This document shows positions 40,079 to 49,474 of a DNA stretch of 64,000 nt, one piece after another. Under the pieces are notes generated by a model, which saw only the letters and a program-made list of their open reading frames with translations, searched no databases and had not been told where the DNA came from. The first letter of the stretch is position 1; every line of letters begins with the position of its first letter. Made by a program: the position numbers and the translations under genes. The DNA is from Pseudaquabacterium pictum (GTDB taxonomy: Bacteria > Pseudomonadota > Gammaproteobacteria > Burkholderiales > Burkholderiaceae_C), in NCBI RefSeq assembly GCF_005403045.1, contig NZ_BJCL01000001.1, positions 744,001 to 808,000 on the forward strand, written 5' to 3'.

Positions 40079-40336
40079 ATGGCTCTGTACTTTCTGGACT
40101 ACGATCTGCGGAAGCAGCGCTCCTACCAGCCCCTTTACGACGAACTCGCCCGGTTCAATGCAGTCCGCATGCTTGAGTCGAGCTGGTGCTTCAACCGCTT
40201 CAACACGACCGCATCGAACCTGCGCGATCACTTCAGTCAGTTCATCGACGCAGATGATGGAATGTGGGTCGCTCAGGTGACGGACTGGGCAACACGCCGC
40301 ACCCTGCGCAGCCCGAATGCGTTGACCACCAGCTAG
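40079..40336 (+). CDS. Stand-alone Cas2-like (Cas2/VapD-superfamily) small protein
   Basis: An 85-aa protein with the order strand-helix-strand-strand of the Cas2/VapD ferredoxin fold: ALYFLDYDL (beta 1 with two Asp, residues 2-10), SYQPLYDELARFNAVRMLES (alpha 1 and beta 2), SSWCFNRFNTTASNLRDHF, then the final strand DDGMWVAQV (about 59-67). Asp7/Asp9 occupy the place of the catalytic Asp of Cas2 nucleases. No Cas1, effector or repeat array is in the window, so it is not part of a CRISPR system. It starts directly at the stop of the 47-aa gene. Possible roles are a VapD-like RNase or an element-maintenance module. Confidence 0.65.
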   Translation: MALYFLDYDLRKQRSYQPLYDELARFNAVRMLESSWCFNRFNTTASNLRDHFSQFIDADDGMWVAQVTDWATRRTLRSPNALTTS

Positions 40337-40344
40337 TAGTTCTG

Positions 40345-40376
40345 CGGGGCGGTGCCGAATCGACAGGACCGCCCCG
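40345..40376. repeat. 9-bp inverted repeat after the Cas2-like gene
   Basis: CGGGGCGGT (40345-40353) and ACCGCCCCG (40368-40376) form a GC stem with a 14-nt loop. No T-tract follows; it may be a weak terminator or mRNA-stabilising structure for the two-gene operon. Confidence 0.5.
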
Positions 40377-40398
40377 ATTACGTGGAGATGGAGCGACA

Positions 40399-40620
40399 GT
40401 GAAGAACAAGTTTCGGAAGATCGCGCTAGGTCCGTCGAATCACTCGGCATCGCCTGGTCAAACTTCGCCGATGACAGCCGAGGAGTTCGTCAACTTTGCA
40501 AAGTGCTGGCCGTCCCCGTTCGATGCTGGATCGCACCCACGCGGCGGGAGATGGGTCTGGGTACCAGACGATCAGATGATTCCGGGCGAAGTCGCTGAGC
40601 CAGTTGCTCATCGCCCCTGA
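40399..40620 (+). CDS. Possible small hypothetical protein, 73 aa
   Basis: A GTG start with GGAG upstream opens a frame for MKNKFRKIALGPSNHSASPG and on to a stop at 40620. It has no recognisable domain, one Cys, and is Pro/Trp-rich near the middle (GGRWVWVPDDQM). It lies between the Cas2-like gene and the converging end of hsdR. It may be an orphan gene of the element or chance. Confidence 0.35.
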   Translation: MKNKFRKIALGPSNHSASPGQTSPMTAEEFVNFAKCWPSPFDAGSHPRGGRWVWVPDDQMIPGEVAEPVAHRP

Positions 40621-40639
40621 CAGTTCAGCGAGGCGCGGT

Positions 40640-43600
40640 TCAAGCGCCCGCTTGGGATCCATGCCCCTTTGCCCTCAATGCTTCCCAGAGCTTGCCCGCC
40701 CCGAGCAGCACGTTCCGAATGTCGGCACGCAATTCCTCGGATTGCAGGGCCTGCTTACTCATCGCGCTGTGTGCGGTCAGCGCGTCCATGGCTGCGTTCA
40801 GGATCTCCTGGTCCAGGTCGGGTGACGCTGCGAACTGCTGCTGCGTGTTGTTCACCGCCTGCTCGACCAGCTTCTCCGACTCCATCAGCTTCCCCTTGAT
40901 CACCTCGTTCACGTAGACCAGCTTGTCACCCGGCGTCAGGTCGCCCTCGAACAGGTCATTCACCTTGGCAATCAACTCGGCAAGAGCCACCTTCGTCTTG
41001 TCCTGCACCTGCCCAGAGCCCACATCATCGGAGACGTACAGCTTGACCGGCTCGCTCGCTGCCAGGGCGAGTGTCGGGTCACCTAGGCTCCTGATCGTGT
41101 ACGCCGTCAGCTTCAAGGCCGACAGGTCTACGCCATCGCGCTCACGCCCGAAGGTCAGCAGCGGGTGCAGCAGCTTGAAGAAGATCGACCGTTTCTCGAC
41201 GTCGGTGTTTCCGTAGTCGAAGATCTGCGCCAGGAAGCCGTAGATCCGCACGTAGGCGGCGATGTCATTCTTGAACAGTACCAGCGCACCCATGCGGTCA
41301 TTGGCGGCTCTGGCGGCGTTCTGGTTGTCACCTGCAGCCTCCAGCGCCTTCTTGGCATCCGCGAAAGCCGCCACCAGCCGGCTGGCCACCGGGACGATCG
41401 CCTCGTCCAGGTCCGAGGTCTTGGCCTTTTTGCCCTTGAGCGCCACCTTCACCACCCGCTCGACCTCGAAGGTGTCGTAGAGGGCCTGCCCGTCGAGCTT
41501 GGCCTTCAGCTCATGGACGATGTAGGGGTCAGTCACCCCGTCCAGCTCTGCGGTCTCGTAGTACGGCTTGAACGCCGCCAGGATGTCGGCGGGGTCGTTG
41601 ACGAAATCGACGACGTAGGTCTGGTCCTTGCCCGGGTAGCAACGGTTCAGGCGGGACAGGGTCTGCACGGCCTGGATGCCGGCCAGCCGCTTGTCCACGT
41701 ACATGGCACACAGCAGCGGCTCGTCGAACCCGGTCTGGAACTTGTTGGCCACCAGCAGCAGCTGGTAGTCGCCGCTCTTGAATGCCGTGCGGATGTCCTG
41801 CCCGCCGAGCTTAGGGTTGAGATCCTTGCTGTTCTCGGTGAACGGATCGGGCCCGCTCTCGGGGTCGATCACCTCGCCCGAGAAGGCAACCAGCGCCTCG
41901 ATCTTGTAGCCATGGTCGGCGATGTACTTGCGCGTGGCCTTCTGCCAGCGCACCGCTTCCTTGCGGCTGCCGGTCACCACCATCGCCTTGGCCTTGCCGT
42001 CCAGCAGGCCGGCCACATGCTTGCGGTAGTGCTCCACCACCACCTGCACGCGCTGGGCGATGTTGTACGCGTGCAGCCGCACCCAGCCCATGATGCCCTT
42101 CATGGCCTCGGACTGGTCCACCTGGTCGGAGTCGATGGTCTTGCCGCCATGCGCCAGCGAGAACGCCACCTTGTAAGCGGTGTAGGTCTTCAGCACGTCG
42201 AGGATGAAGCCCTCTTCGATGGCCTGGCGCATCGAGTAGACGTGGAAGGCCGCCGGGATGTTGTCGGCCGCGGCCTGTCGGGTCGGGTCAGGCCGGGTGC
42301 CGAACAGCTGCAGCGTCTTGTCCTTGGGGGTGGCGGTGAATGCCACGTAGGTGATGCCGGCCTTCTCGTCGGCGCCGGCCTTGGCCGCCATCTGGGCGGC
42401 CAGCACGTCCTCGGTGCTGATCTCACCACCATCCTGCAGCTCGGCCAGCTCGGCGGCGCCCAGCACCAGCTTGAGCTTGGCCGCGGTGTCGTTGGTCTGC
42501 GATGAGTGGGCCTCGTCGGCGATCACCGCAAATCGCTTGCCCTGGGTGGCCGCCAGCTCGCGCACCGCCTCCAGCGCGAACGGGAAGGTCTGGATCGTGC
42601 AGACCACGATCTTCTTGCCCGCGGCCAGGGCCTCGGCAAGCTCTTTGCTCTTGCTGGCACCCTCGCCGGTGATCACCGCCACCACGCCCTTGGTGCGCTC
42701 GAAGGATTCGATGGCATCGCGCAGCTGGGCATCCAGCACGGTGCGGTCGGAGATCACGATCACGCTGTCGAAGACCTTCTGATCCTTGGCGTCGTGCAGG
42801 TCTGCCAGAAAATGCGCCGTCCATGCGATCGAATTTGTCTTGCCCGAGCCGGCCGAATGCTGCACCAGGTACTTGGCGCCCGGGCCATCTTGCAGCACCG
42901 CGGCCACCAGCTTGCGGGTGACGGCCAGCTGGTGGTAGCGGGGGAAGATCCAGCCGACCAGCTGGGCCTTCTTGTTCTTCACCGGGACCAGGTAGCGGCC
43001 GAGGATCTGCAGGAAGCTGTCGCGCTGCCACACCTCACGCCACAAGTAGTCGGTGGCGATGCCGGCCTTGGGCGGGTTGCCAGCGCCGCCTGCGTTACCC
43101 AGATTGAAGGGCAGGAACACGGTGTCCAGGCCCGCCAGCCTCGTGCTCATCTCGGCCGCACTGTTGCTCACCGCGAAGTGCACAAGTGCGCCACCAGGGA
43201 AGGACAGCAGCGGCTCGGGCGCATTCTTGGCCTTGAACACCGGCTGGCGATCGGTCTTGTATTGGTAGACCGCGTCCTGCACACCCTGGGTGTAATGGCT
43301 CTTCAACTCGATCGTGGCCACCGGAATGCCGTTGACGAACAGCACTAGGTCGACGCTGTTCTCGTGGTGGACGGAATAGCGCACCTGCCGCACCACGCGC
43401 AGTCGGTTGGCGGCGTAGCGGGCTTGCAGGTCCGGATTCATCGAAAGTGCGGGCTTGAACTGGCACATCGCGACCGGGTGCTTCAGGCCGATCAGGTCGA
43501 AGCCTTGGCGCAACACGGGCAGCGCACCCTGGCCGTCCAAAGCCTTGCGCAAGCGCTCAGCGACCACCTTGGGGGCGCCGACTCCGTGGTTCGCGTGAAT

Positions 43601-43771
43601 GATTTCCCACGCCTTGGGCTGGCTGGCCTTAATCCAGGCAATGGTGTCGTCAACAAACAGCGCCAGCGTGCGATCGTAGCGACCCGCATCAGCCGCGTCG
43701 TAGAGCCAGCCGGTGGCCTTCAGGCCGGTACAGATTTCATCTTCGAGGCGGATTTCCTTGTGGATGGTCAT
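40640..43771 (-). CDS. hsdR: Type I restriction-modification system, restriction subunit
   Basis: A 1043-aa HsdR. The N-terminal nuclease has the PD-(D/E)xK core D141...E155-x-K157 (SVDLVLFVNGIPVATIELKS). The SF2 translocase follows, with Walker A HSAGSGKT (305-312) and DEAH (419-422). The C-terminal helical part binds the methylase core. Length and motifs are complete, so it should be functional. The start overlaps the hsdS stop by 4 bases. It cuts unmethylated DNA at random distance after translocation, a phage and plasmid defence. Confidence 0.96.
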   Translation of the reverse strand: MTIHKEIRLEDEICTGLKATGWLYDAADAGRYDRTLALFVDDTIAWIKASQPKAWEIIHANHGVGAPKVVAERLRKALDGQGALPVLRQGFDLIGLKHPVAMCQFKPALSMNPDLQARYAANRLRVVRQVRYSVHHENSVDLVLFVNGIPVATIELKSHYTQGVQDAVYQYKTDRQPVFKAKNAPEPLLSFPGGALVHFAVSNSAAEMSTRLAGLDTVFLPFNLGNAGGAGNPPKAGIATDYLWREVWQRDSFLQILGRYLVPVKNKKAQLVGWIFPRYHQLAVTRKLVAAVLQDGPGAKYLVQHSAGSGKTNSIAWTAHFLADLHDAKDQKVFDSVIVISDRTVLDAQLRDAIESFERTKGVVAVITGEGASKSKELAEALAAGKKIVVCTIQTFPFALEAVRELAATQGKRFAVIADEAHSSQTNDTAAKLKLVLGAAELAELQDGGEISTEDVLAAQMAAKAGADEKAGITYVAFTATPKDKTLQLFGTRPDPTRQAAADNIPAAFHVYSMRQAIEEGFILDVLKTYTAYKVAFSLAHGGKTIDSDQVDQSEAMKGIMGWVRLHAYNIAQRVQVVVEHYRKHVAGLLDGKAKAMVVTGSRKEAVRWQKATRKYIADHGYKIEALVAFSGEVIDPESGPDPFTENSKDLNPKLGGQDIRTAFKSGDYQLLLVANKFQTGFDEPLLCAMYVDKRLAGIQAVQTLSRLNRCYPGKDQTYVVDFVNDPADILAAFKPYYETAELDGVTDPYIVHELKAKLDGQALYDTFEVERVVKVALKGKKAKTSDLDEAIVPVASRLVAAFADAKKALEAAGDNQNAARAANDRMGALVLFKNDIAAYVRIYGFLAQIFDYGNTDVEKRSIFFKLLHPLLTFGRERDGVDLSALKLTAYTIRSLGDPTLALAASEPVKLYVSDDVGSGQVQDKTKVALAELIAKVNDLFEGDLTPGDKLVYVNEVIKGKLMESEKLVEQAVNNTQQQFAASPDLDQEILNAAMDALTAHSAMSKQALQSEELRADIRNVLLGAGKLWEALRAKGHGSQAGA

Positions 43772-45087
43772 ATAGCAACTGCCTCTGGTTGCGGCACCAG
43801 GCCGCGCACGTCAATTTTGCCAGTGACGGCGGCAGAAACTATGGCAGAGTGGCGCTCTTGAAGCAGCAGCATTGCAGAAGATGCTTCTTCGATAAGTGCG
43901 TCAAACCGGCTTGTTACTGAGCTGAGAAACTCTGCGATCGATTTTTGCTCGTTGATCGGTGGGAAGGGCAGTCGATAGCGCCTTAGCTTTTCAGCCGGGA
44001 GATGTTCTATGGTTGCTTCATTACCTCCTGCTCTGAACACCCCCCGATCTGCCGCCCACAGCATCACGTAAAAGAGAAACTCTGAGGTGTCGTGTTGGAC
44101 TTGGTTGGCTCGGAGGCGGTGAAGAGCCTTTTGATAGTAGCAGTCGACAAGTTCGCCTCGCCAGATTGCCGAACGGCCTGGGTAGCTTCCGCCTTCATTC
44201 ACCAGCAAGTCACCTGGCATTAGCTGGAACTTCTCTCTTTCCTGCTTGCTGAAGTCCATTCGCGGGAGATCTTCGGTGTTGATGCAGCCCCACTGCACAT
44301 CGAAAACTCGAAGATATGGACGAAGGTTTTGGCCGGTGATCCGGGAAGTGTCGAGCATCTTGCCAAGCTGCACACTGTACCGGCATCCAAGTGGAGCGAT
44401 TGTCCAATGCGACGGCACTTTGCCCAACCCATCCACCCCCGAATCCTTCATCGGCACGGTCGTGTTGAGCCCCTTGGTAACACAATTTGAGACGACCGCG
44501 CGGCGCTTCTCCTTCAGCAACTCGATAAGGCGCCGCTGCTCTTCGACTAATGCATTGACTTTCGCGGTCTCGACGTCGAGGTAGTCTGAAATGGCAATCT
44601 GTTCATCTATAGGCGGGACAGCGAGCTGGATGTTTCGCATTTCCGAATAGTTGGTACTCCACAGATCGGCCACGATGCCTCGACCGAATCGATAATATTC
44701 TTCCTGAAAGACTGTCGATCTCAAGAGATGGTGGACAAATCTACCGCGCAATTCATCGCGTGGGATCAAGACCGTGTTGATCAATGACACCGATCCGTCA
44801 AGATCCGAAACGCCAGAGGATCCCTTCCTGTCCGATCGACTATTGATCACAAAGTCACCGACAGCGACTCGCTTTCGGTTGTCACCGTCGTCGGTCTTTG
44901 CTGCAGTTTCCAATTGCGGAACGATGCCGCTCTTTGTCACCGAGAGGGCGATAAAATCTGCATCACTCACCTTCTCACGGCGCTCCTCAAAATAGTAGCC
45001 GAGGCGCCGCAGGGTCCAGTGATCAGGCACGCAATTTAGCCACTCGACTCCCGATTCTTTATATCGGGCATACTTTTTAGCAGTCAT
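43768..45087 (-). CDS. hsdS: Type I restriction-modification system, specificity subunit
   Basis: A 439-aa HsdS with two target-recognition domains (about 20-160 and 225-380), separated by a conserved helix ([21 protein letters not shown], about 168-188), and a second copy of that helix at the C-terminus ending VTGKIDVRG. Each TRD opens with the typical VPDHW/VPSHWT element (residues 20 and 224). Local G+C drops to about 50%, common for the rapidly exchanged hsdS. The recognition sequence cannot be predicted. It overlaps both hsdM and hsdR by 4 bases. Confidence 0.95.
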   Translation of the reverse strand: MTAKKYARYKESGVEWLNCVPDHWTLRRLGYYFEERREKVSDADFIALSVTKSGIVPQLETAAKTDDGDNRKRVAVGDFVINSRSDRKGSSGVSDLDGSVSLINTVLIPRDELRGRFVHHLLRSTVFQEEYYRFGRGIVADLWSTNYSEMRNIQLAVPPIDEQIAISDYLDVETAKVNALVEEQRRLIELLKEKRRAVVSNCVTKGLNTTVPMKDSGVDGLGKVPSHWTIAPLGCRYSVQLGKMLDTSRITGQNLRPYLRVFDVQWGCINTEDLPRMDFSKQEREKFQLMPGDLLVNEGGSYPGRSAIWRGELVDCYYQKALHRLRANQVQHDTSEFLFYVMLWAADRGVFRAGGNEATIEHLPAEKLRRYRLPFPPINEQKSIAEFLSSVTSRFDALIEEASSAMLLLQERHSAIVSAAVTGKIDVRGLVPQPEAVAI

Positions 45088-46922
45088 GCTGAGAGTCCGT
45101 CTATCATGGCCTTGATGCGCTCGATGACCTTCTTCAAGTCGGCATCGATCTCGGCCAACTCGCGCGGCGGCTCGAAGACATAGAAGTGCCGATTGAACGG
45201 GATTTCGTAGCCCACCTTGGTCTTGTCGTGGTCGATCCAGGCGTCGGGCGCATGGGGCAGCACGTCGCGCTTGAAGTACGCCTCGACGTCTTCTGACAAG
45301 GGCACGTTCTCGGTGTCGCGCAGGCTGCTGTCGGGCTGTGGTTGGCCCTTCTGCTTGCCCTTGACCCCCACCACGGGCTTGCCCTGTTGGTCGCGCAGCG
45401 GGCGCTCAACAGTGATGGTGCGGTAGCCGAAGTCCTCGTTGCGGAAGATGCGCGAGATCGGCACGGTCTTCACCTTGCCTCCGGCCGGGGCTGCAGGATG
45501 CGTCTCGCCGTCCATCAGCACCTGGCGGCTGATCTCCTTGCCATCGGCGCCCAGCACAGTGACCTGGCTGGCCTCGTAGAAGTCGCCGAACAGGCGGGTG
45601 ACCAGGGCGATGTGCTCGTCGCTCATCTCCTTGCGCTTGGAGCCTAGGCTTTTGCGCATCTTCTGCCAGAAGCCCGAGGCGTCGATCAGCTGCACGAAGC
45701 CCCGGCGGTCTTCCGGCTTGCGGTTGCTCAGCACCCACACATAGGTGCTGATGCCGGTGTTGTAGAACATGTCGGTGGGCAGCGCGACGATGGCCTCGAC
45801 CAGGTCGTTCTCCAGTACGTGGCGCCGGATCTCAGACTCGCCCGAGCCGGCACCGCCGGTGAACAGGGGCGAGCCGTTGAGCACGATGCCGATGCGGCTG
45901 CCGCCCTGCACTGCCGGGCGCATCTTGCTCAGCAGGTGCAGCAGGAACAGCAGCGAGCCGTCAGACACCCGCGGCAGGCCGGGCCCGAAGCGGCCGTTGA
46001 AGCCCTGGCGCTCGTGCTCTTCACGGATGGCCTTCTCGATCTTCTTCCACTCCACGCCGAAGGGCGGGTTGGACAGCATGTAGTCGAACAGCTTGCCAAG
46101 CAGGCCGTCATCGCTGAGGGTGTTGCCGAGCACGATGTTGCTGATGTCCTGGCCTCGGATCAGCATGTCGGCCTTGCAGATCGCGTGCGACTCGGCGTTC
46201 AGCTCCTGCCCGAACAGCGTGAGCCTGGCCTTGGGGTTGAGCTCGGCCAGGTACTCGCCGGCGACGGAGAGCATGCCGCCGGTGCCTGCGGTGGGGTCGT
46301 ACATGGTGCGCACCACGCCGGGCTTGGTGAGGCCGTCGTTGTCCTCGATGAACAGCAGGTTCACCATCAGGCGGATCACCTCCCGGGGCGTGAAGTGCTC
46401 GCCGGCGGTCTCGTTCGAGATCTCCGCAAACTTGCGGATCAGCTCCTCGAAGACCAGGCCCATCTGCGCGTTGTCGACCGCAGCAGGGTGCAGATCGAAG
46501 GCGGCGAACTTTTCGGTGACCAGGTAGAGCAGCTTCGCCTTGTGCAACCGCTCGACGGTGGCGGCGAAGTCGAAGTGCTCGAAGATCGACCGCACATCGG
46601 GCGCGAAGCCCTGGATGTAGCTGTCGAGGTTGGCGCGGATGTTGTCCTGGTCGCCCATGAGCTTGGGCATGTCCAGCGACGAGATGTTGTAGAAGTCGAG
46701 GCCGGCAGTTCGCTTGACGAAGGGCTCGAACGGGATGCCCGCCTGCAGCTTGCTGGCGTGCTCCTTGAGCACGGCGGCCTTGGTGGAGGCCAGCACACAG
46801 TCCAGGCGCCGCAGCACCGTGAAGGGCAGGATCACACGCCCGTACTCGCTTTGCCTGAAGTCACCGCGCAGAAGGTCTGCCACGGACCATATGAGGGAAG
46901 ACAGGGCCTGTTGGTTCATCAT
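45084..46922 (-). CDS. hsdM: Type I restriction-modification system, methyltransferase subunit
   Basis: A 612-aa N6-adenine methyltransferase. The N-terminal helical HsdM domain (about 5-140) is followed by SAM-binding motif [10 protein letters not shown] (209-217) and catalytic motif IV NPPF (285-288). It is the first gene of hsdM-hsdS-hsdR. Two consecutive in-frame ATGs lie at 46922 and 46919. The 421 bases upstream hold two palindromes but no gene, so the operon promoter is there. Confidence 0.96.
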   Translation of the reverse strand: MMNQQALSSLIWSVADLLRGDFRQSEYGRVILPFTVLRRLDCVLASTKAAVLKEHASKLQAGIPFEPFVKRTAGLDFYNISSLDMPKLMGDQDNIRANLDSYIQGFAPDVRSIFEHFDFAATVERLHKAKLLYLVTEKFAAFDLHPAAVDNAQMGLVFEELIRKFAEISNETAGEHFTPREVIRLMVNLLFIEDNDGLTKPGVVRTMYDPTAGTGGMLSVAGEYLAELNPKARLTLFGQELNAESHAICKADMLIRGQDISNIVLGNTLSDDGLLGKLFDYMLSNPPFGVEWKKIEKAIREEHERQGFNGRFGPGLPRVSDGSLLFLLHLLSKMRPAVQGGSRIGIVLNGSPLFTGGAGSGESEIRRHVLENDLVEAIVALPTDMFYNTGISTYVWVLSNRKPEDRRGFVQLIDASGFWQKMRKSLGSKRKEMSDEHIALVTRLFGDFYEASQVTVLGADGKEISRQVLMDGETHPAAPAGGKVKTVPISRIFRNEDFGYRTITVERPLRDQQGKPVVGVKGKQKGQPQPDSSLRDTENVPLSEDVEAYFKRDVLPHAPDAWIDHDKTKVGYEIPFNRHFYVFEPPRELAEIDADLKKVIERIKAMIDGLSA

Positions 46923-47182
46923 GAGCGGGCGCTCGGCCTACAGCTAGTTGTCGGTGCGCCGCCAGCATAGCGACACGGTCAGGCACCATGGTATGCGGGC
47001 TGGAGCCACCGCTGCCGGTGGGCCGGAGACATGGGTCGACGAACCGAGCCGGGTATTGATGGCGACAGCAGCAGCGCTTTGAGGCGCGCTTTGCTTGCGG
47101 TTTGGCCGGCGGTGCCAAATCCGCCGAATTCTTGGTGCGGTCTTGCAGTGGTTTGTTGCGCCGCACGGGCTGAGGCAGCCAT

Positions 47183-47204
47183 CATGCAATCAGATGGTTG
47201 CATG
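47183..47204. promoter_or_regulatory. Candidate operator, inverted repeat
   Basis: A 7-bp perfect inverted repeat, CATGCAA and TTGCATG, with an 8-base spacer lies about 260 bases upstream of the hsdM start. The spacing between half-site centres is about one and a half helical turns. Confidence 0.4.
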
Positions 47205-47231
47205 TGTTTTGCCCGGGATCCACGTGGTGGC

Positions 47232-47243
47232 GTCAGCGCTGAC
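47232..47243. promoter_or_regulatory. Perfect 12-bp palindrome
   Basis: GTCAGCGCTGAC is fully palindromic and lies 100 bases downstream (on the minus strand) of the helix-turn-helix gene stop. A dimeric regulator could bind it; no other copy was noticed in the window. Confidence 0.35.
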
Positions 47244-47343
47244 ACCAGCAAGCCAGTGGATGCCGGCGTCGACCTGCGAGGGCGGCGACCCGGCTGCGGC
47301 TTGCGAGTGCCTGGCAGCGCCCGGGGACCTGACTCAATTCCTA

Positions 47344-47754
47344 CTACTTCACCACCAGGGCAACAACCGAGCGCCCGTCGATGATGAACGGGGACACGGC
47401 TCGGCCGCCTGCCAGGGTACGGCAGTGATCGATCAGCCGGCGCTCGGCTGGCGTGATCTGGAAACGGGCCTGCACGGACTTGATGAACGCCAGCAAGTCG
47501 GGATTGCGGTCCCGGAGCGACAGCTCCAGCACCACTTGGGGATCAACGTCCATCAGCTCGGCCAGGGGCTCGAACTTGGACCAGGGCACGCACATGGCGC
47601 CGAGCCTGAACATCGCGATGATGTTTCCCCGGGTGTAGCCGAGGTGCGCGGCGATCTCGTCGTCAGACAGGCCGCTCTCGGCTTGGAATGCGGTGATGAG
47701 CTCGCCAATGGTCTTGGCGGGCTGCGAATTTGAAGAAGTGGGGGTGGTGTTCAT
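47344..47754 (-). CDS. Helix-turn-helix protein of the element
   Basis: A 136-aa protein. Residues 28-50 (GLSDDEIAAHLGYTRGNIIAMF) form an XRE-like helix-turn-helix. The C-terminal half (about 75-136) has mixed helix/strand and ends GRSVVALVVK. The start at 47754 has GGAG 6-9 bases upstream; a start ten codons earlier lacks one. It reads toward hsdM, 421 bases away, and may control the restriction operon or the element's copy state, in the manner of controller proteins. Confidence 0.7.
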   Translation of the reverse strand: MNTTPTSSNSQPAKTIGELITAFQAESGLSDDEIAAHLGYTRGNIIAMFRLGAMCVPWSKFEPLAELMDVDPQVVLELSLRDRNPDLLAFIKSVQARFQITPAERRLIDHCRTLAGGRAVSPFIIDGRSVVALVVK

Positions 47755-48167
47755 GGGAATCTCCGGTTCAGTCAGCAGCACCATGCAGCTGGTCTGAAAC
47801 CATTATTGAAGCTGAGAATCGCATCAACGCTGGCAATCGTGCTGGCAAATTCAACCCGTCCGAATGCCACCACCTGGCCCTATAAGACTTTCATTCAATT
47901 TTCTGAAAAAACTTCAGCAAGGGCCTGAAACAATCACGGATCAGCATAAGGGGTACAAGGTTCCCGTCAGTCTCGCTGAATACAACATCAACGACAAAAC
48001 TCACGCATTCCTGTTGCCCCCGTGCACGCACATTGAATTTCTCGGTCGTGCTATACAACCGTACAATGTACGAGGTGCAGATCTATTTTTTGCTACAGGC
48101 TCTTGCTAGAACTGACTTGTTAAAGAGCGCTGTTATAGGCAACAGCCTTCGTGAGCCGGATTCGCGG
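47755..48167. other. AT-richer intergenic region
   Basis: These 413 bases include the lowest-G+C stretch of the element (about 47880-48070). A small inverted repeat CGTAC/GTACG (48060-48072) is visible. An 81-codon open frame at 47864-48109 has no ribosome binding site or recognisable feature, so I do not call it. Promoters for the helix-turn-helix gene are expected near 47790-47870. Confidence 0.5.
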
Positions 48168-49130
48168 TCAGTCACCTATGAGTGACGCTGCGCCCGGGGC
48201 CATCGCACCGCTCGAAACTCGTGCCGACATGCGACGGTCGAGTTGCTGCAGGGCGTTGCCAATCCGGGCGTTCGCCTTCACGTGCCGATCCAACTTCACC
48301 ATATCCACGGGTACCTGACGGCGGGCCCTGTTACGGACCGCCGCCTCTGTGAGCTTGCCGGCTTCCACTGGCAAGCCCTTGCCCAACGCGAATGCCCCAA
48401 CGCCAGCGCGGGCCCATCCCCTGGCGATCCGCCTCTTCAAGGCGGCAGTGGCGGGTCTCTCGCGCCGAAGGCGCTCCCGCACACCGTGGATCATCCGGAA
48501 GTGCTTGCAGAAGGTCTTTCGGTAGTTCTGCGTGAGCATGTCACCCACACTGACCACACCCATCTCCAGCAAGGCACCTCGGCGCACTGCCAACTCAATG
48601 CGGACGCAGTGCGCCTCGATCGGTAGTTCCTTGTTGTTGTCCGTCCGCTTCAAGTAGACCTTGGCCTGCATCCAGTCTCCACGGCCACCCCAGAGCAACT
48701 GCTCTTCAGCGTCGGGGAATCTGTCGTGAAATGGCACTGGTGCCACACCCCGACTCTTCACTCCCCCACGTCGTCGATAACCGTACAGCGCTACATCCTC
48801 AGGCCGATACCGACCTGCAATCGCGGCGAATGTCCGGCGCAAGACAGTTTCCCTGTCATATGCCGAAAGGCCATCCACAGAAAAGAAGTCGACGGCTAGC
48901 TCATACTCCATTAACGCAGCCATCGGCACCGTCTTGCTTAGATTATAGAGATCGTCCTCGGTTGGATCATGTAAAGTTGAGACGCCCTTGTTGGGCACCC
49001 ACTGGGCTTGCTGACCACCTGCAAACGCTTGACCTAGCTTGGCCTCAGTCACGATCGTGACGAAGTCAATCTTGGCACGAATCTTCAGTCGGTCGAAATC
49101 AAAATCCGGTGGGCCGCCTGTCACGAGCAC
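48168..49130 (-). CDS. Putative replication initiation (Rep)-like protein
   Basis: About 320 aa, with a GTG start (49130, or 49124 which has AGAGG upstream). The segment QAKVYLKRTDN (155-165) followed by HCVRIELAVRRGALLEMG (174-191) recalls the core of rolling-circle Rep proteins of filamentous phages and small plasmids (a K-x-Y strand, then an R-x-E strand). The N-terminal FDFDRLKIRAKIDFVTIVTEA and Tyr-rich VALYGYRRRGG are compatible, but I cannot name the catalytic Tyr. The C-terminus is strongly basic. It sits near attR, opposite the integrase. Similarity is by eye only. Confidence 0.4.
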   Translation of the reverse strand: MLVTGGPPDFDFDRLKIRAKIDFVTIVTEAKLGQAFAGGQQAQWVPNKGVSTLHDPTEDDLYNLSKTVPMAALMEYELAVDFFSVDGLSAYDRETVLRRTFAAIAGRYRPEDVALYGYRRRGGVKSRGVAPVPFHDRFPDAEEQLLWGGRGDWMQAKVYLKRTDNNKELPIEAHCVRIELAVRRGALLEMGVVSVGDMLTQNYRKTFCKHFRMIHGVRERLRRERPATAALKRRIARGWARAGVGAFALGKGLPVEAGKLTEAAVRNRARRQVPVDMVKLDRHVKANARIGNALQQLDRRMSARVSSGAMAPGAASLIGD

Positions 49131-49474
49131 CTCTGCAGTACCTTGTCACTGGTGCCAGGGAATCCGGCACTCGCGACTTGATTATTGGGAGCGTGACAGG
49201 TTGAAGTGGCACTTTAGAGCGGTGCACCTAAAAGTTTGCGGGGATGGGGGAGCAGCCGCGCCAGTTCAGGCGATCACCGCCGCCACCCACTACACACACG
49301 GCCCCCGCTGCGCTGCCAGTACGGGCTACCTCCGGTACGGCACAAGCCTAGCCCGCCAGCACAGCCCCACTTCCCGACGGGTAGACACCCGGCCGCGGCT
49401 GATCTCGCCGCGCTCCTACGAATGGGTGGTACAACGTGGGTGTGTCTCACGCGCTGGCCCAGGGGCCATAGACA
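49131..49474. other. Intergenic region between the Rep-like gene and attR
   Basis: No gene is supported in these 344 bases. It is GC-rich toward the right end, where long alternative frames are chance. If the 48168-49130 gene is a true initiator, its nick site or promoter should be here, but I see no clear iterons or conserved nick motif. Confidence 0.5.

Larger units (their letters stand above)
46923..47343. other. Intergenic region upstream of hsdM
   Basis: No gene is supported in these 421 bases. Two inverted repeats stand out: CATGCAA and TTGCATG with 8-base spacer (47183-47204) and the perfect 12-bp palindrome GTCAGCGCTGAC (47232-47243). Either may be an operator for the helix-turn-helix protein encoded just upstream on the same strand or for hsdM. 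Confidence 0.5.

Noticed and set aside
40079-40336. A CRISPR-Cas locus suggested by the Cas2-like protein
   Set aside because: No direct-repeat array, Cas1 or effector gene was seen anywhere in the window.
47864-48109. An 81-codon plus-strand frame between the helix-turn-helix and Rep-like genes
   Set aside because: No ribosome binding site, no recognisable feature, and it occupies the expected promoter region; kept only as a note.
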